Part shown: piece after piece, positions 8,790 through 16,216 of the stretch
Layout: every line of letters starts with the position of its first letter
How positions within the stretch are numbered: position 1 is the first letter of the stretch
Source of the DNA: DASXRA01 sp036506155
GTDB lineage: Bacteria > Actinomycetota > Actinomycetes > Mycobacteriales > Jatrophihabitantaceae
Length of the DNA stretch: 64,000 nt
NCBI GenBank assembly: GCA_036506155.1
Contig: DASXSF010000138.1
Span: 1 to 64,000, forward strand
Direction of reading: 5' to 3'
Notes under the pieces: generated by a model
Told to the model about the DNA's origin: nothing
Seen by the model: the letters and a program-made list of their open reading frames with translations, nothing else
The model's database searches: none
Position numbers and translations under genes: made by a program

Positions 8790-9447
8790 TCGACGACAAT
8801 TGGTTTTCGTGGCGCACGGCCGTGGGCCGGTTGCACGACAGCTTGTCAGGCGAACGATAACGCTGGCGTCCGGTCGGCAGCTCTTTTCTGCGTTGCCGGC
8901 TGCGTGACCCTTGACATGACCTCGGCAGTCTGCCGTTGCTGCGTAAGGGTGTCGGCGCCCTGCTGGTGATCGGTGCCGGCATGATCCGTCGACGTGCACT
9001 GCGCCAGTTCGCCGGCGTGCGTGCCGACCGGCTGGTGCGTACACCGGATCAGCTGAACGGTCATCGAGGTGAGCCAATTGCAGCCCTGCGGGTGAACTGA
9101 TCGTCCACGGGGGCCAACGGTTTCCCGTTCGTTCAGGGAGGAGGACGAACGTCGCCAGCGGCAACGACGCTCTCAGGTGTAGACAGTCGGCTAGATCGGG
9201 TAAAGAACGATGTATTCCGAGATGCCAAGGTACGGCCCCGGGTCGTAGTCGTCCAGCGCCGCGTCGCATGGCTTTCGCAGGCGCAGTCGCGCATCCCCGA
9301 CGCGGCTATCAACGCATGCGTCGACAGTCCGGCGTGATGGCAAACGCACGGTTCCCGATGCCTGCCGTCAACGGGCGCAGCGCCGCGGCCGCAGCCCACA
9401 CGCGGGTCGCGGGCCGGCCGACGTCGTGACGTGACGAAAGGAATTCG
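8790..9447. other. Stretch without a supported gene
   Basis: No frame here has convincing family similarity. A plus-strand frame ending at TGA 9098-9100 reads LLRKGVGALLVIGAGMIRRR and on to RGEPIAALRVN, which looks protein-like. It has no start with a ribosome binding site and stops are met just upstream, so it may be the end of a decayed gene. The minus-strand frames are Arg/Ser/Thr-rich shadows. The stretch separates the minus-strand operon from the sigma-factor locus. Confidence 0.45.
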
Positions 9448-9651
9448 ATGACTGTCCAGGTGGCCGCATCACCCGCCCCCGGCCCGCTGCGCTGGCCGGC
9501 CGGTCTCTGCTGTTCGCCGGCAGCGGTCGTTTGCTGCTCATCGAGTTCTCGGCGCGCGGTCGTAACGGTGATCGCTTGGTTGCGATCGGTGGTGGTTCGC
9601 GGATCCGCGCCGATGCCGGCTGCCTTTCGTTGCTGCGCGTGTTGCTCGTAG
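9448..9651 (+). CDS. Possible small Cys-rich protein ahead of the sigma factor gene
   Basis: 67-residue frame starting at ATG 9448, preceded by GAAAGGAATTC, a reasonable ribosome binding site. The product is rich in Ser, Ala, Val and Cys (GLCCSPAAVVCCSSSSRR) and matches no family I know. A competing frame through the same bases reads LAGRSLLFAGSGRLLLIEFS, which looks more protein-like but has no clear start. The call rests mainly on the ribosome binding site and is weak. Confidence 0.25.
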   Translation: MTVQVAASPAPGPLRWPAGLCCSPAAVVCCSSSSRRAVVTVIAWLRSVVVRGSAPMPAAFRCCACCS

Positions 9652-9707
9652 CATCGCGGCGTGGCCGGGGTGGGGGAACCTGCGAACGTGGTTCGCTGAC
9701 GTCACCG

Positions 9708-10334
9708 ATGGCCGGGTCGGTGGATCGGGAGTCGGCCGAGTGGCTGCGCGACCTTACCGGTGCGCAGCGCGAGGCCGCGCAGGCCCGCCTGCATGCTGAG
9801 CTTGTTCGTATCGCGCGGGGTGAAGTGCGGCGGCGGGCGTGGCGACTGCATGTGTCCGGTCCGGAACTGGACGACCTGACACACCAGGCCGCAGCGGATG
9901 CGTTGCTCGCGATCATCGCCAAGCTCGGGCAGTTCCGCGGCGAGAGCAGGTTCGCCACCTGGGCGTACAAATTCGTGATCTTCGAAGTCTCCACGAAGGT
10001 TGGCCGGCATTTCTGGCGCAACCCCACGGTGTCACTCGACGCCGAGGAGTGGCACCGGCTGCCGGCCCAGTTCGGGTTCGACCCGGCCCGCGAGGCCGAG
10101 TCGCGCGAGTTCGTCGCTGCGGTGCGCCGCGCGGTGGACGACGCGCTGACCGAACGGCAGCGGCGGATCTTCGTCGCGATCGTGGTCAACGGCGTGCCGC
10201 TGGATGCGCTCGTGGCCGAGCTCAACACAAACCGTAACGCGATCTACAAGACGGTGTTCGACGCCCGGCGTAAGGTACGAGCCAGGCTCGTCGCTAACGG
10301 TTACATAGATCCGAACACGTCGGGGCGCTCATGA
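9708..10334 (+). CDS. ECF-type RNA polymerase sigma factor
   Basis: 208 residues from the ATG at 9708; a longer frame exists, but its extra part is Arg/Gly-rich and outside the family. Region 2 is visible as ELDDLTHQAAADALLAIIAK and LGQFRGESRFATWAYKFVIF (about 50-90), the FRGES..FATWAYKF pattern being typical of sigma-70 region 2. Region 4 is LTERQRRIFVAIVVNGVPLD followed by NTNRNAIYKTVFDARRKVRARL, a helix-turn-helix for the -35 box. It directs core polymerase to a small regulon. The stop overlaps the start of the next gene as ATGA, which probably encodes its anti-sigma partner. Confidence 0.88.
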   Translation: MAGSVDRESAEWLRDLTGAQREAAQARLHAELVRIARGEVRRRAWRLHVSGPELDDLTHQAAADALLAIIAKLGQFRGESRFATWAYKFVIFEVSTKVGRHFWRNPTVSLDAEEWHRLPAQFGFDPAREAESREFVAAVRRAVDDALTERQRRIFVAIVVNGVPLDALVAELNTNRNAIYKTVFDARRKVRARLVANGYIDPNTSGRS

Positions 10335-10549
10335 ACGGCTGGTCAGCACTGGACCGCTTCCTGCAGACCGATCCGCGTGACGTGGGCTGTGCCGAAGCGA
10401 TGCAGCTGCTGCACGTTTACGTCGACCTGGTCGCTCGCAACGCTGACGCGGCGCAGCGCTACCCCGGCATCGCAGCGCACCTGCGCGCGTGCGGCCCCTG
10501 CTCGGACGACTTCGACGGACTGCTGGCCGCCGTCCGCGATACCCCCTGA
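10331..10549 (+). CDS. Small Zn-motif protein, probable anti-sigma factor partner
   Basis: 72 residues, translationally coupled to the sigma factor gene by a 4-base overlap. The sequence AMQLLHVYVDLVARNADAAQ and then YPGIAAHLRACGPCSDDFDGLL carries an H-x3-C-x2-C motif (HLRACGPC), the signature of ZAS-type anti-sigma domains. There is no membrane segment, so it would act as a soluble anti-sigma factor, possibly redox- or metal-responsive through its thiols. The function is inferred from motif plus context; the overall sequence is short and divergent. Confidence 0.7.
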   Translation: MNGWSALDRFLQTDPRDVGCAEAMQLLHVYVDLVARNADAAQRYPGIAAHLRACGPCSDDFDGLLAAVRDTP

Positions 10550-10704
10550 CCGGGTGCCTGCAGCGGTGATCTCACCAAGCGCGTAGTCCACTCCGCGGCC
10601 AGGTAAGAACCCCCGCCGGCGTGACGCTAATCCAGTTGTCTGCTCAGTGACGCGCGGACGTACTGGCCGGCTCGGATCAACCATTCGGGGGCAATTGCCA
10701 TGAC

Positions 10705-11034
10705 GTGTCCATGTGTCTCAACCGCCTGGGGTCCGCGGTGATCGTCGTGCCGGAAACGATCCGAAACGACCACCGAGTGGGCGACGTCTTCACAGGCCTG
10801 CCGCTCAGCGTCGAGAGCGCCCGCAGCGTCCAGCAAGCCGCCATCGCGATCAGATACCACGGAGTCAAGTACCTGCCTGTCGTAGACGACGGGTGCCTGG
10901 TGGGAGTCGTCGCTTTTCGGGACGAGCCCCGGCCGCGTAGCGATCCCGGCCTCGGGTCAGACCGACACGCCGGCGGCAGCGCGGGCACCGCCGGGGCCAC
11001 AGCAGTGGCCTCGTCGTGCGAGGAGGACCGATGA
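10705..11034 (+). CDS. Single-CBS-motif protein
   Basis: 109 residues, starting at GTG 10705 (ATG 10711 is an alternative). The region VGDVFTGLPLSVESARSVQQ, AAIAIRYHGVKYLPVVDDGC, LVGVVAFRD is one CBS motif of about 60 residues; CBS motifs usually come in pairs, so this one would need to dimerise. The C-terminal 35 residues are Pro/Gly/Ala-rich and probably disordered. CBS domains bind adenine nucleotides or act as regulatory modules. The stop overlaps the next start as ATGA. It sits downstream of the sigma and anti-sigma pair with a 155-base gap. Confidence 0.65.
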   Translation: MSMCLNRLGSAVIVVPETIRNDHRVGDVFTGLPLSVESARSVQQAAIAIRYHGVKYLPVVDDGCLVGVVAFRDEPRPRSDPGLGSDRHAGGSAGTAGATAVASSCEEDR

Positions 11035-11213
11035 GAATCCCCGCCCGCGACCTCGTTGTCGGAGACGTCCTTGACATCAACGATTGGCGCCTGCACGTCA
11101 TCAACATTGAGCGCGACCTGGCCATGGCCGTGCTGACGGCTGAGTTCGCCTTCCTGATGCACTTCGCGCACGAGGACCTCGTGAGCGTCCAGCCGCGGGC
11201 AGCCGCGGCATGA
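11031..11213 (+). CDS. Conserved-looking 60-residue protein of unknown function
   Basis: The ATG at 11031 is preceded by a perfect AGGAGG (11021-11026) and overlaps the CBS gene stop, which fixes the start. The product, MRIPARDLVVGDVLDINDWR followed by LHVINIERDLAMAVLTAEFAFLMHF, is compact with alternating beta-type hydrophobics. It has no membrane segment, no cysteines and no motif I can name. The coupling suggests it works with the CBS protein. Confidence 0.65.
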   Translation: MRIPARDLVVGDVLDINDWRLHVINIERDLAMAVLTAEFAFLMHFAHEDLVSVQPRAAAA

Positions 11214-11686
11214 GGCACCACCACAGCCGGGTGCCTCCTTCTCGCCGGGGACATCGCCCGTGTGCCGTCTACCGACCCGCACGAGCGGGCCGCCAACCTC
11301 ATCCCTTCGCCGAGGTCCCGCAAGTGACCAGTGGCATCGACGCCGCCGCCTGCATGTCCCGCTGCCCAGCGGTCGCTCCGGTCGGGATCAACAACAGATC
11401 GATCCAATTTCAGACCGCGGAGGGCCACACGACAGCACGGGCGCGGCCGAGCCCGTGCTGTCAATCGCCATAGCCGTCCCTGGGCCCGAGCAGTCCACGC
11501 GATCGACAAACCAGCCAAGAACATCAGTGCCCCCGGATCTCGCCTGATCGATGCAAGCCTGCCCGCTGCGCGGCAGCCCGCGCTCTTGTCGAGGCTGCGG
11601 ACAGATCGCATCGAGCAGGGGCTCCCTTCCGTCTGCCTCACCCGATCCAAGTCTGCGGCCGGTTGCGCCGCGCGAAAGGAGAACAA
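11214..11686. other. Intergenic region with a terminator and the leader of the secreted-protein gene
   Basis: No open frame here looks real. The region contains the 12-base-pair hairpin at 11431-11462, and its last bases carry the ribosome binding site AAAGGAG for the gene at 11687. I could not identify a promoter. Confidence 0.6.
11431..11462 (+). terminator. Perfect 12-bp hairpin, probable terminator
   Basis: GACAGCACGGGC (11431-11442) and GCCCGTGCTGTC (11451-11462) pair perfectly around an 8-base loop. It follows the CBS/60-residue gene pair by 218 bases and precedes the secreted-protein gene, so it would separate two transcription units. Confidence 0.65.
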
Positions 11687-13006
11687 ATGAAGAAGTTGTT
11701 GTCACGGAAGCGGTGGTTGCTCGCAGCGACCGCCCTTCTCGCCGCGTCAGCGGCGGCGGCCGGCGGTCAGGGGCTCGCCCGCGCAACGGACGCGCCCGGC
11801 GCGGCGAACGGCCTGGGTCAGCTCAGCGGGCTGCTTCCCCGCGACAACCTGACCGTCGAAAGCGCCCTGCAGGTCGAACTGAGCAAGGAGACCGTGCGCC
11901 TGCCGCTGTATCCGGGCAAGGCAAACGGCCAGACCGTCTGGTACGTGCTGCTCGACGCCTCCGACGCCGGGCCGGCACACGACCTCGGCGTCAACTACGC
12001 GCCGAAACTGGCCAACCTCGCGGTCGGCTGCCCCGACTGCGTCCAGACCGTGACCCTTGAGTCGCCGACGCCCGCGCAGAACCCCTTCGGGCCGGCGGTG
12101 GTGGACTTCGCCGGCGCGCCCGACTTCAGCCCGACCCGCGTCGCGGTGCCCGGACCGAACGGGTTCCCGCTCGCCGCGTTCCAGCCCGGTGCGGTAGCCG
12201 GCCCCAGCTACAGCCCGTTCATCCGGATCGCCGGGTCGAATGTTGTGTACAACGCGCCGATCGTCGCCACCGGCGACGGGCCGTTCGACGTCGTCCACCA
12301 CACCAACACCGGCGACCGCGTGCTGGGCATCCACATCGCCGGGCCGTCGGCACCGGGACAGTTCGCGGAGTCCTGGGTTGACCTGCTCTTCGTGAAGGGC
12401 TTCGACGCCGGTCAGCCGATCCTCTACCTCAGCACCGACGCCGGCCAGCCGCTCACGTCTGTTCTAGAGCGGTCAACCTACGTACCCGCTTTGGACCGGG
12501 CAAGCTACAACGGCGGCGACGACTTCCTCGGCTCCGCCCGCGAACGGCTGTTTGGCTTCATCAACGGCCAGACCGGCCCTGACAACAAGAACGCCCAAGG
12601 GTTCGTCAACCTGATCCAGGACGGCCACGGCGCCGAAGATGCCAGCGCCGGCAACACCGCCCTGATCAACGCCCTGCGCAACGGCGGTGACCTGCTCAAC
12701 GTGTTCGGCGACTTCCCGACACTCGCCGATCCTCGGCACGCGCAGGCATACAGCCCGCTGTGGGACGCCCAACTCGGACAATGGACCGACAAGGCGATCA
12801 AGGAAGGCCTCAACACCCGCCAGATCGACGAGGTGCAGGTCTTCAACCTGGCAGCCACCCGACCCGACCTCATCACCGGCCCCGGCGGTGCCCCATACGG
12901 GTCGGCCGGAGTCGACATCAACTGCGCCGTGATCGGCTTCACCGACAAGCCCCCAACAGCCAACCTCGCCGACCCCGTCCCCGGATCACAATTCCCACCC
13001 AGGTAA
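11687..13006 (+). CDS. Large secreted protein of unknown function
   Basis: 439 residues from the ATG at 11687, which has AAAGGAG nine bases upstream. The N-terminus is a clear signal peptide: MKKLLSRKRWLL, an Ala-rich hydrophobic core and a probable cleavage after ...GLARA near residue 33. There is no lipobox and no C-terminal anchor. The mature part has beta-rich segments (QTVWYVLLDASDAGPAHDLG, FDVVHHTNTGDRVLGIHIAG), a C-x2-C pair (VGCPDC) and a Trp-containing segment, YSPLWDAQLGQWTDKAIKEG. I do not recognise the family with confidence. It lies beside the ECF sigma locus, which may control it (inference). Confidence 0.75.
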   Translation: MKKLLSRKRWLLAATALLAASAAAAGGQGLARATDAPGAANGLGQLSGLLPRDNLTVESALQVELSKETVRLPLYPGKANGQTVWYVLLDASDAGPAHDLGVNYAPKLANLAVGCPDCVQTVTLESPTPAQNPFGPAVVDFAGAPDFSPTRVAVPGPNGFPLAAFQPGAVAGPSYSPFIRIAGSNVVYNAPIVATGDGPFDVVHHTNTGDRVLGIHIAGPSAPGQFAESWVDLLFVKGFDAGQPILYLSTDAGQPLTSVLERSTYVPALDRASYNGGDDFLGSARERLFGFINGQTGPDNKNAQGFVNLIQDGHGAEDASAGNTALINALRNGGDLLNVFGDFPTLADPRHAQAYSPLWDAQLGQWTDKAIKEGLNTRQIDEVQVFNLAATRPDLITGPGGAPYGSAGVDINCAVIGFTDKPPTANLADPVPGSQFPPR

Positions 13007-13752
13007 ATAGAAACTCCGTTCGGCGGCGGACCCCGCGCGGGTTCGCCGCCGAACACCTGCAGAACTTGCGGTCGAGCCGGTGCAAGGAAGCCCGCCATCC
13101 CGTGTGTCCTCCGCGTTCCGGCGCTCGCACCCCGCACCACCATCCCGGCGACGCGCTGCGAGGCTCAGAGGGATTGAGTCGATTATCGAGAGCCGCCGCA
13201 CCAGCGTTGATCACACGACCCGTCGTGGTAGACAGCCCCGCGGAGCCAGAAGGCGAGTCAAGCGAGCCAGGATCGCGGCGCCGAATACTCCATCTGTGCG
13301 CAGCATCCCCCCGGCGTTCTCACGCGCAGACGGATATCTGAATGCTGCCACTGGCGTCAGAGGTCACGCTGAGCAACGACCGCCGGCGGGGTAGTCCCGC
13401 GACGCCTCACAGGGTTTAGGCGCCGCGGCCGAGGTGTGTCCACGTGCAGCCGTTCCCATCTCCCGCGTGATGATCGACAACGAGTCCAACCCGGTGTGCG
13501 GGCAGCTCGTCATCCGTTCTTCAGCGCCAAAATCCCAGCACGACCGGTTGAGTGGCTGGGCGACCCGGGAAGCGTACGGGTGTAACCCGTGTCGCCTGTC
13601 AGCAAATGATCTTGGCGCGCCAGGTCACGTGCAACCACCGTGCAACACCGGAGCCGTTGCTAGCCATCAGAACCAACACGTTCAACGGAGGAAGATCCCG
13701 GATTCAACGCGGTGCAGGCCCGGCCGTCGCAGCCAACGGCTCCTGTACAACT
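13007..13752. other. Non-coding stretch inside the right edge of the accessory region
   Basis: Apart from the hairpin at 13018-13054 no gene is supported. No integrase fragment could be read on either strand, although the stretch ends at a tRNA-derived attachment remnant. Short GTGCAAC-like repeats (GTGCAACCACC, GTGCAACACC near 13630-13650) might be arm-type integrase sites, but they are too few to call. Confidence 0.5.
13018..13054 (+). terminator. Long hairpin downstream of the secreted-protein gene
   Basis: GTTCGGCGGCG (13018-13028) and CGCCGCCGAAC (13044-13054) form a perfect 11-base-pair stem. The loop contains a further ACCC...GGGT pairing. It lies 12 bases after the stop codon. There is no U tract. 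Confidence 0.65.
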
Positions 13753-13797
13753 TTGACACGGTAGGGGTCACTGGTTCAATCCCAGTATCGCCCACCA
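13753..13797 (+). repeat. 3' half of a tRNA-Val(GAC) gene, attachment-site remnant (attR-like)
   Basis: The sequence starts inside an anticodon loop (TTGACAC, anticodon GAC at 13755-13757) and continues through the 3' anticodon stem GGTAG, the variable region, the T arm ACTGGTTCAATCCCAGT, the acceptor strand ATCGCCC, discriminator A and an encoded CCA. Positions 13756-13794 match the intact tRNA-Val(CAC) at 21025-21063 in 37 of 39 bases. The 5' half is missing and the upstream bases do not pair as a tRNA. A 3' tRNA half starting in the anticodon loop is what tyrosine recombinases leave at the far end of an integrated element. Confidence 0.8.
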
Positions 13798-14253
13798 CAA
13801 AGGCCTTTGATTTCTTGGAGCTTCGACGATCAGGTGGCTTGCCTTCACCCGTCGAGGCCAACGACATGTCCACCTGGGTCATCCCAGTTTCGGGGCTTCT
13901 GGCGAGCTCACGTCGTCACGTGCTCATCCGCGCCGCTCGATCGAGGCAGCGGCACGAAAGTGGCATGTAAACCCCGTGCGTGGTGGGTCACCTCGTCCTT
14001 GGCTAATACATGGCCTGCTCGGAACAAACCCACAGTCCCGATGCGAACTATGAGGCGAGCGCCCCCGATGGTGACAGCGACCACCCATCGGGGGTTGCTA
14101 AGCGGCCGCCTGGCCCCTATCCGTGGCCACATGCCACCGGCTCGGGTCCGGGCGGCGGCGGACGTACCTGCGGACTGCGATCGAACAAGCGAACAGCCCG
14201 GCGCCGAGACTCGGTCGACGGGCCGTGCGATTAGATGCTCGAGAGGAATTGGC
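13798..14253. other. Intergenic stretch right of the attachment remnant
   Basis: No supported gene. The open frames are Arg/Ser/Pro-rich and lack ribosome binding sites. The stretch holds the hairpin at 14062-14094 and, at its end, the GAGAGGAATT ribosome binding site of the HesB-like gene. Confidence 0.5.
14062..14094 (+). terminator. 10-bp hairpin, terminator-like
   Basis: CCCCCGATGG (14062-14071) and CCATCGGGGG (14085-14094) pair perfectly around a 13-base loop. It is not next to an obvious gene end, so which transcript it would end is unclear. It could serve as the boundary of the integrated element. Confidence 0.5.
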
Positions 14254-14556
14254 ATGCTGACCGTGACCGACTTCGCCGCGGCAGCGATTCGTCATCTCCT
14301 CGAGCGGTCGAACGCTTCTGACGGCGGGCTGCGCATCGCGCGGGCATCAGCCGGGGGTCCCCTGAAGGTCTTCCTCGCGCAGACACCGGCGCCCGAGGAC
14401 ACCGTCGTGTTTGCGGCCGATGGCGTTCGGGTGTATCTCGACGAGGAGGCGGCCGGCATTCTCGGCGACAAGATGCTCGATGTCACCATCGGCGTGCGCG
14501 GGCGCATTGAGTTCTTCACCACCGATGCGCGCCAGCCGATCGAGCCGGGACGCTGA
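14254..14556 (+). CDS. HesB/IscA-like protein (iron-sulfur assembly scaffold fold)
   Basis: 100 residues from the ATG at 14254, behind a GAGAGGAATT ribosome binding site. The start MLTVTDFAAAAIRHLLERSN and the internal stretch VRVYLDEEAAGILGDKMLDV are typical of the HesB-like family. It lacks the three conserved cysteines of true A-type scaffolds (there is no CGCG motif near the C-terminus), so iron-sulfur transfer is unlikely by the usual mechanism. Such cysteine-free HesB-like proteins are common in actinobacteria and have no settled role. It stands alone, followed by a small hairpin. Confidence 0.75.
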   Translation: MLTVTDFAAAAIRHLLERSNASDGGLRIARASAGGPLKVFLAQTPAPEDTVVFAADGVRVYLDEEAAGILGDKMLDVTIGVRGRIEFFTTDARQPIEPGR

Positions 14557-14561
14557 CAAGA

Positions 14562-14579
14562 CCCGCGACGCAACGCGGG
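14562..14579 (+). terminator. Small hairpin after the HesB-like gene
   Basis: CCCGCG (14562-14567) and CGCGGG (14574-14579) form a 6-base-pair GC stem with a 6-base loop, five bases beyond the stop codon. It is short but well placed. Confidence 0.45.
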
Positions 14580-14680
14580 ATGCCCATCACGGATCGCTGA
14601 ACTCGGCTCACTGCCGTAGACCGCGGGCTGGCGGGCCGTGTCACACTTGACATTCGGGGTCCGGGAGCAGGGAGCGGCGG

Positions 14681-15769
14681 GTGCGCGCTTCGAAATATTG
14701 GGTCGTCGTGGGGCTTGACAATGGGGGAACGAGTAACAACGCCACGGTGTTGGACTCCCGCGGCCAGTTCCTTGTGGAGCGGCTGGTCGAGAATGCCTCG
14801 TTCGTCTTAGCCGGACCTGAGGCGGCGCTCGACGCCCTGGTTTCTGCGTTCGACAGCGTTCTTGCCTTGACCGGAACCGATCGGCAGGCGGTGCGCGCGG
14901 TCGGCTTGGACACTCCGGGTCCGACAAGTGCAGACGGGGTCATCTCTTCTCGGGGTTCGACCAACTTCTCCGCCCCGGAGTGGCGTGGTTTTGATTTCCG
15001 GTCTGGACTCGAAGATCGTCTACAGCTACCGGTCGTCTACAACAACGACGGCAATGCGGCCGCTCTCTATGCGCATTATCAATTCTTTGGTCAGCACGCC
15101 GCGGACCAGTCCTCGGCGTCAGCGATAGTCGGGACCGGGCTCGGCGGTGGAGTCATCGTCGCGGGCCAGGTGGTCCGCGGTGTGTCCGGTATGGCAGGCG
15201 AGTTCGGCCACATCCACATCCCAATGGTGGGGCTGCTCGAGGATGACCAGGTGCTGCCCGAATGCAATTGCGGATTCACCGGTGATGCCGAAAGCGTCGC
15301 GTCGCTGAAGGGCATCGAAAAGAACCTTTTGCCATATTGGCTTCGTCGCTATCCGGCCCACGACCTGAATAACATGGCCTCGATAGCTCAGGCTGCCAAA
15401 CTCGTTCGCTCGTACGCCGAGAGGAACGATCCGATGGCCCTCGATATCCTCAAGCAGCAGGCAATCGCGCTGGGCCGGCTGTTCACGATCGTCGCGAACT
15501 TCAGCGACCCGGCCGCTTATTTCCTCGGTGGTGGCGTCGTCGAAACCACGCCGCGGCTACAGAAGTGGTTCCTCGACGCCGTCCGCGCGAACACCGTACT
15601 CCGTGACGAGCAACGCCGCCTGACGACCCTCACCTTGGTGCCCGACCTCGATATGGCCGGCGCCCGCGGTTCCGCGATCGCTGCCCTCGTCTCGCTGCAA
15701 GAGCCACCCGGCGTGAGCATCATCGAAAGCGTTACCGACTCAACGCCAACGCGGTACTCGCGCGCCTGA
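14681..15769 (+). CDS. ROK-family protein (sugar kinase-like)
   Basis: 362 residues from a GTG at 14681. The N-terminal phosphate loop is VGLDNGGTSNNATVL (DxGGT). Sugar-binding and catalytic stretches are NNDGNAAALYAHYQ (catalytic Asp in NND), GTGLGGGVIVAGQVVRGVSG and MAGEFGHIHI. The zinc motif C-x-C-G-x2-G-C reads CNCGFTGD here, with Asp replacing the third Cys, followed by AESVAS. There is no N-terminal helix-turn-helix, so it is a kinase-type rather than repressor-type ROK protein. The sugar is unknown; no transporter or other sugar gene is adjacent. Confidence 0.85.
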   Translation: MRASKYWVVVGLDNGGTSNNATVLDSRGQFLVERLVENASFVLAGPEAALDALVSAFDSVLALTGTDRQAVRAVGLDTPGPTSADGVISSRGSTNFSAPEWRGFDFRSGLEDRLQLPVVYNNDGNAAALYAHYQFFGQHAADQSSASAIVGTGLGGGVIVAGQVVRGVSGMAGEFGHIHIPMVGLLEDDQVLPECNCGFTGDAESVASLKGIEKNLLPYWLRRYPAHDLNNMASIAQAAKLVRSYAERNDPMALDILKQQAIALGRLFTIVANFSDPAAYFLGGGVVETTPRLQKWFLDAVRANTVLRDEQRRLTTLTLVPDLDMAGARGSAIAALVSLQEPPGVSIIESVTDSTPTRYSRA

Positions 15770-15813
15770 TCAAGGCGACGGCCCAGCGGCGCGCAAAGAC
15801 ACGCCAGGCAGGA

Positions 15814-15824
15814 CTAGTTACTAG
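15814..15824. promoter_or_regulatory. Palindrome upstream of the HxlR gene
   Basis: CTAGTTACTAG is a perfect palindrome around a central T, 48 bases before the HxlR start. HxlR-type regulators often autoregulate through short sites of this kind. The assignment rests only on position and symmetry. Confidence 0.4.
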
Positions 15825-15871
15825 CAATGCCATAGCAGCATGCACGATGCGAGCGACGTAGACTTGGCTCC

Positions 15872-16216
15872 ATGGCGCGCCGCAAGCCGCACCCATTGCT
15901 TGACCACGATGTCCCGGCATGCGAGGCGCTGCTAGGGCGGGCGTTCGGCCTGCTGGGCAAGCGCTGGAACGGGTTGGTTGTTGCTGTGCTCAGCGATGGG
16001 CCACTGGGCTTCGCCGAGCTGCGTCGGCGCGTCGGGACGATCAGCGATTCGGTCCTCTCCGACCGGCTCGCCGAGCTGGCGGCGGCTGGGCTCATCGAGC
16101 GCAGTGTCACCGACGGCCGACCGCCCGGTGTGCAGTACGGATTGCTGCCGGCCGGCAAGGCGCTCGTCCCCGTCCTTGAGCAGATCGGCACCTGGGCGGC
16201 CGGTCATCTGGACTAG
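15872..16216 (+). CDS. HxlR-family winged-helix regulator
   Basis: 114 residues. The sequence HDVPACEALLGRAFGLLGKR, then LSDGPLGFAELRRRVGTISD and VLSDRLAELAAAGLIERSV is the HxlR winged helix. The conserved N-terminal Cys (PACEAL, residue about 16) is the residue used for thiol or aldehyde sensing in characterised HxlR proteins. The gene converges on the oxidoreductase fusion gene: the stop codons share CTAG at 16213-16216. It may control that redox gene or its own promoter. Confidence 0.88.
   Translation: MARRKPHPLLDHDVPACEALLGRAFGLLGKRWNGLVVAVLSDGPLGFAELRRRVGTISDSVLSDRLAELAAAGLIERSVTDGRPPGVQYGLLPAGKALVPVLEQIGTWAAGHLD

Noticed and set aside
8583..9269. Minus-strand frame of 228 codons upstream of the winged-helix regulator
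   Set aside because: Low-complexity Arg/Ser/Cys composition, no start signal, and it runs through the paired operator elements.
9368..10228. Minus-strand frame of 286 codons opposite the sigma factor gene
   Set aside because: Ser/Arg/Ala-rich antisense shadow of a clearly recognised sigma factor.
13682..13882. Minus-strand frame containing VGDTGIEPVTPTVSKLY
   Set aside because: This peptide is a frequent false prediction made by reading antisense through tRNA 3' ends; it covers the tRNA-Val fragment.
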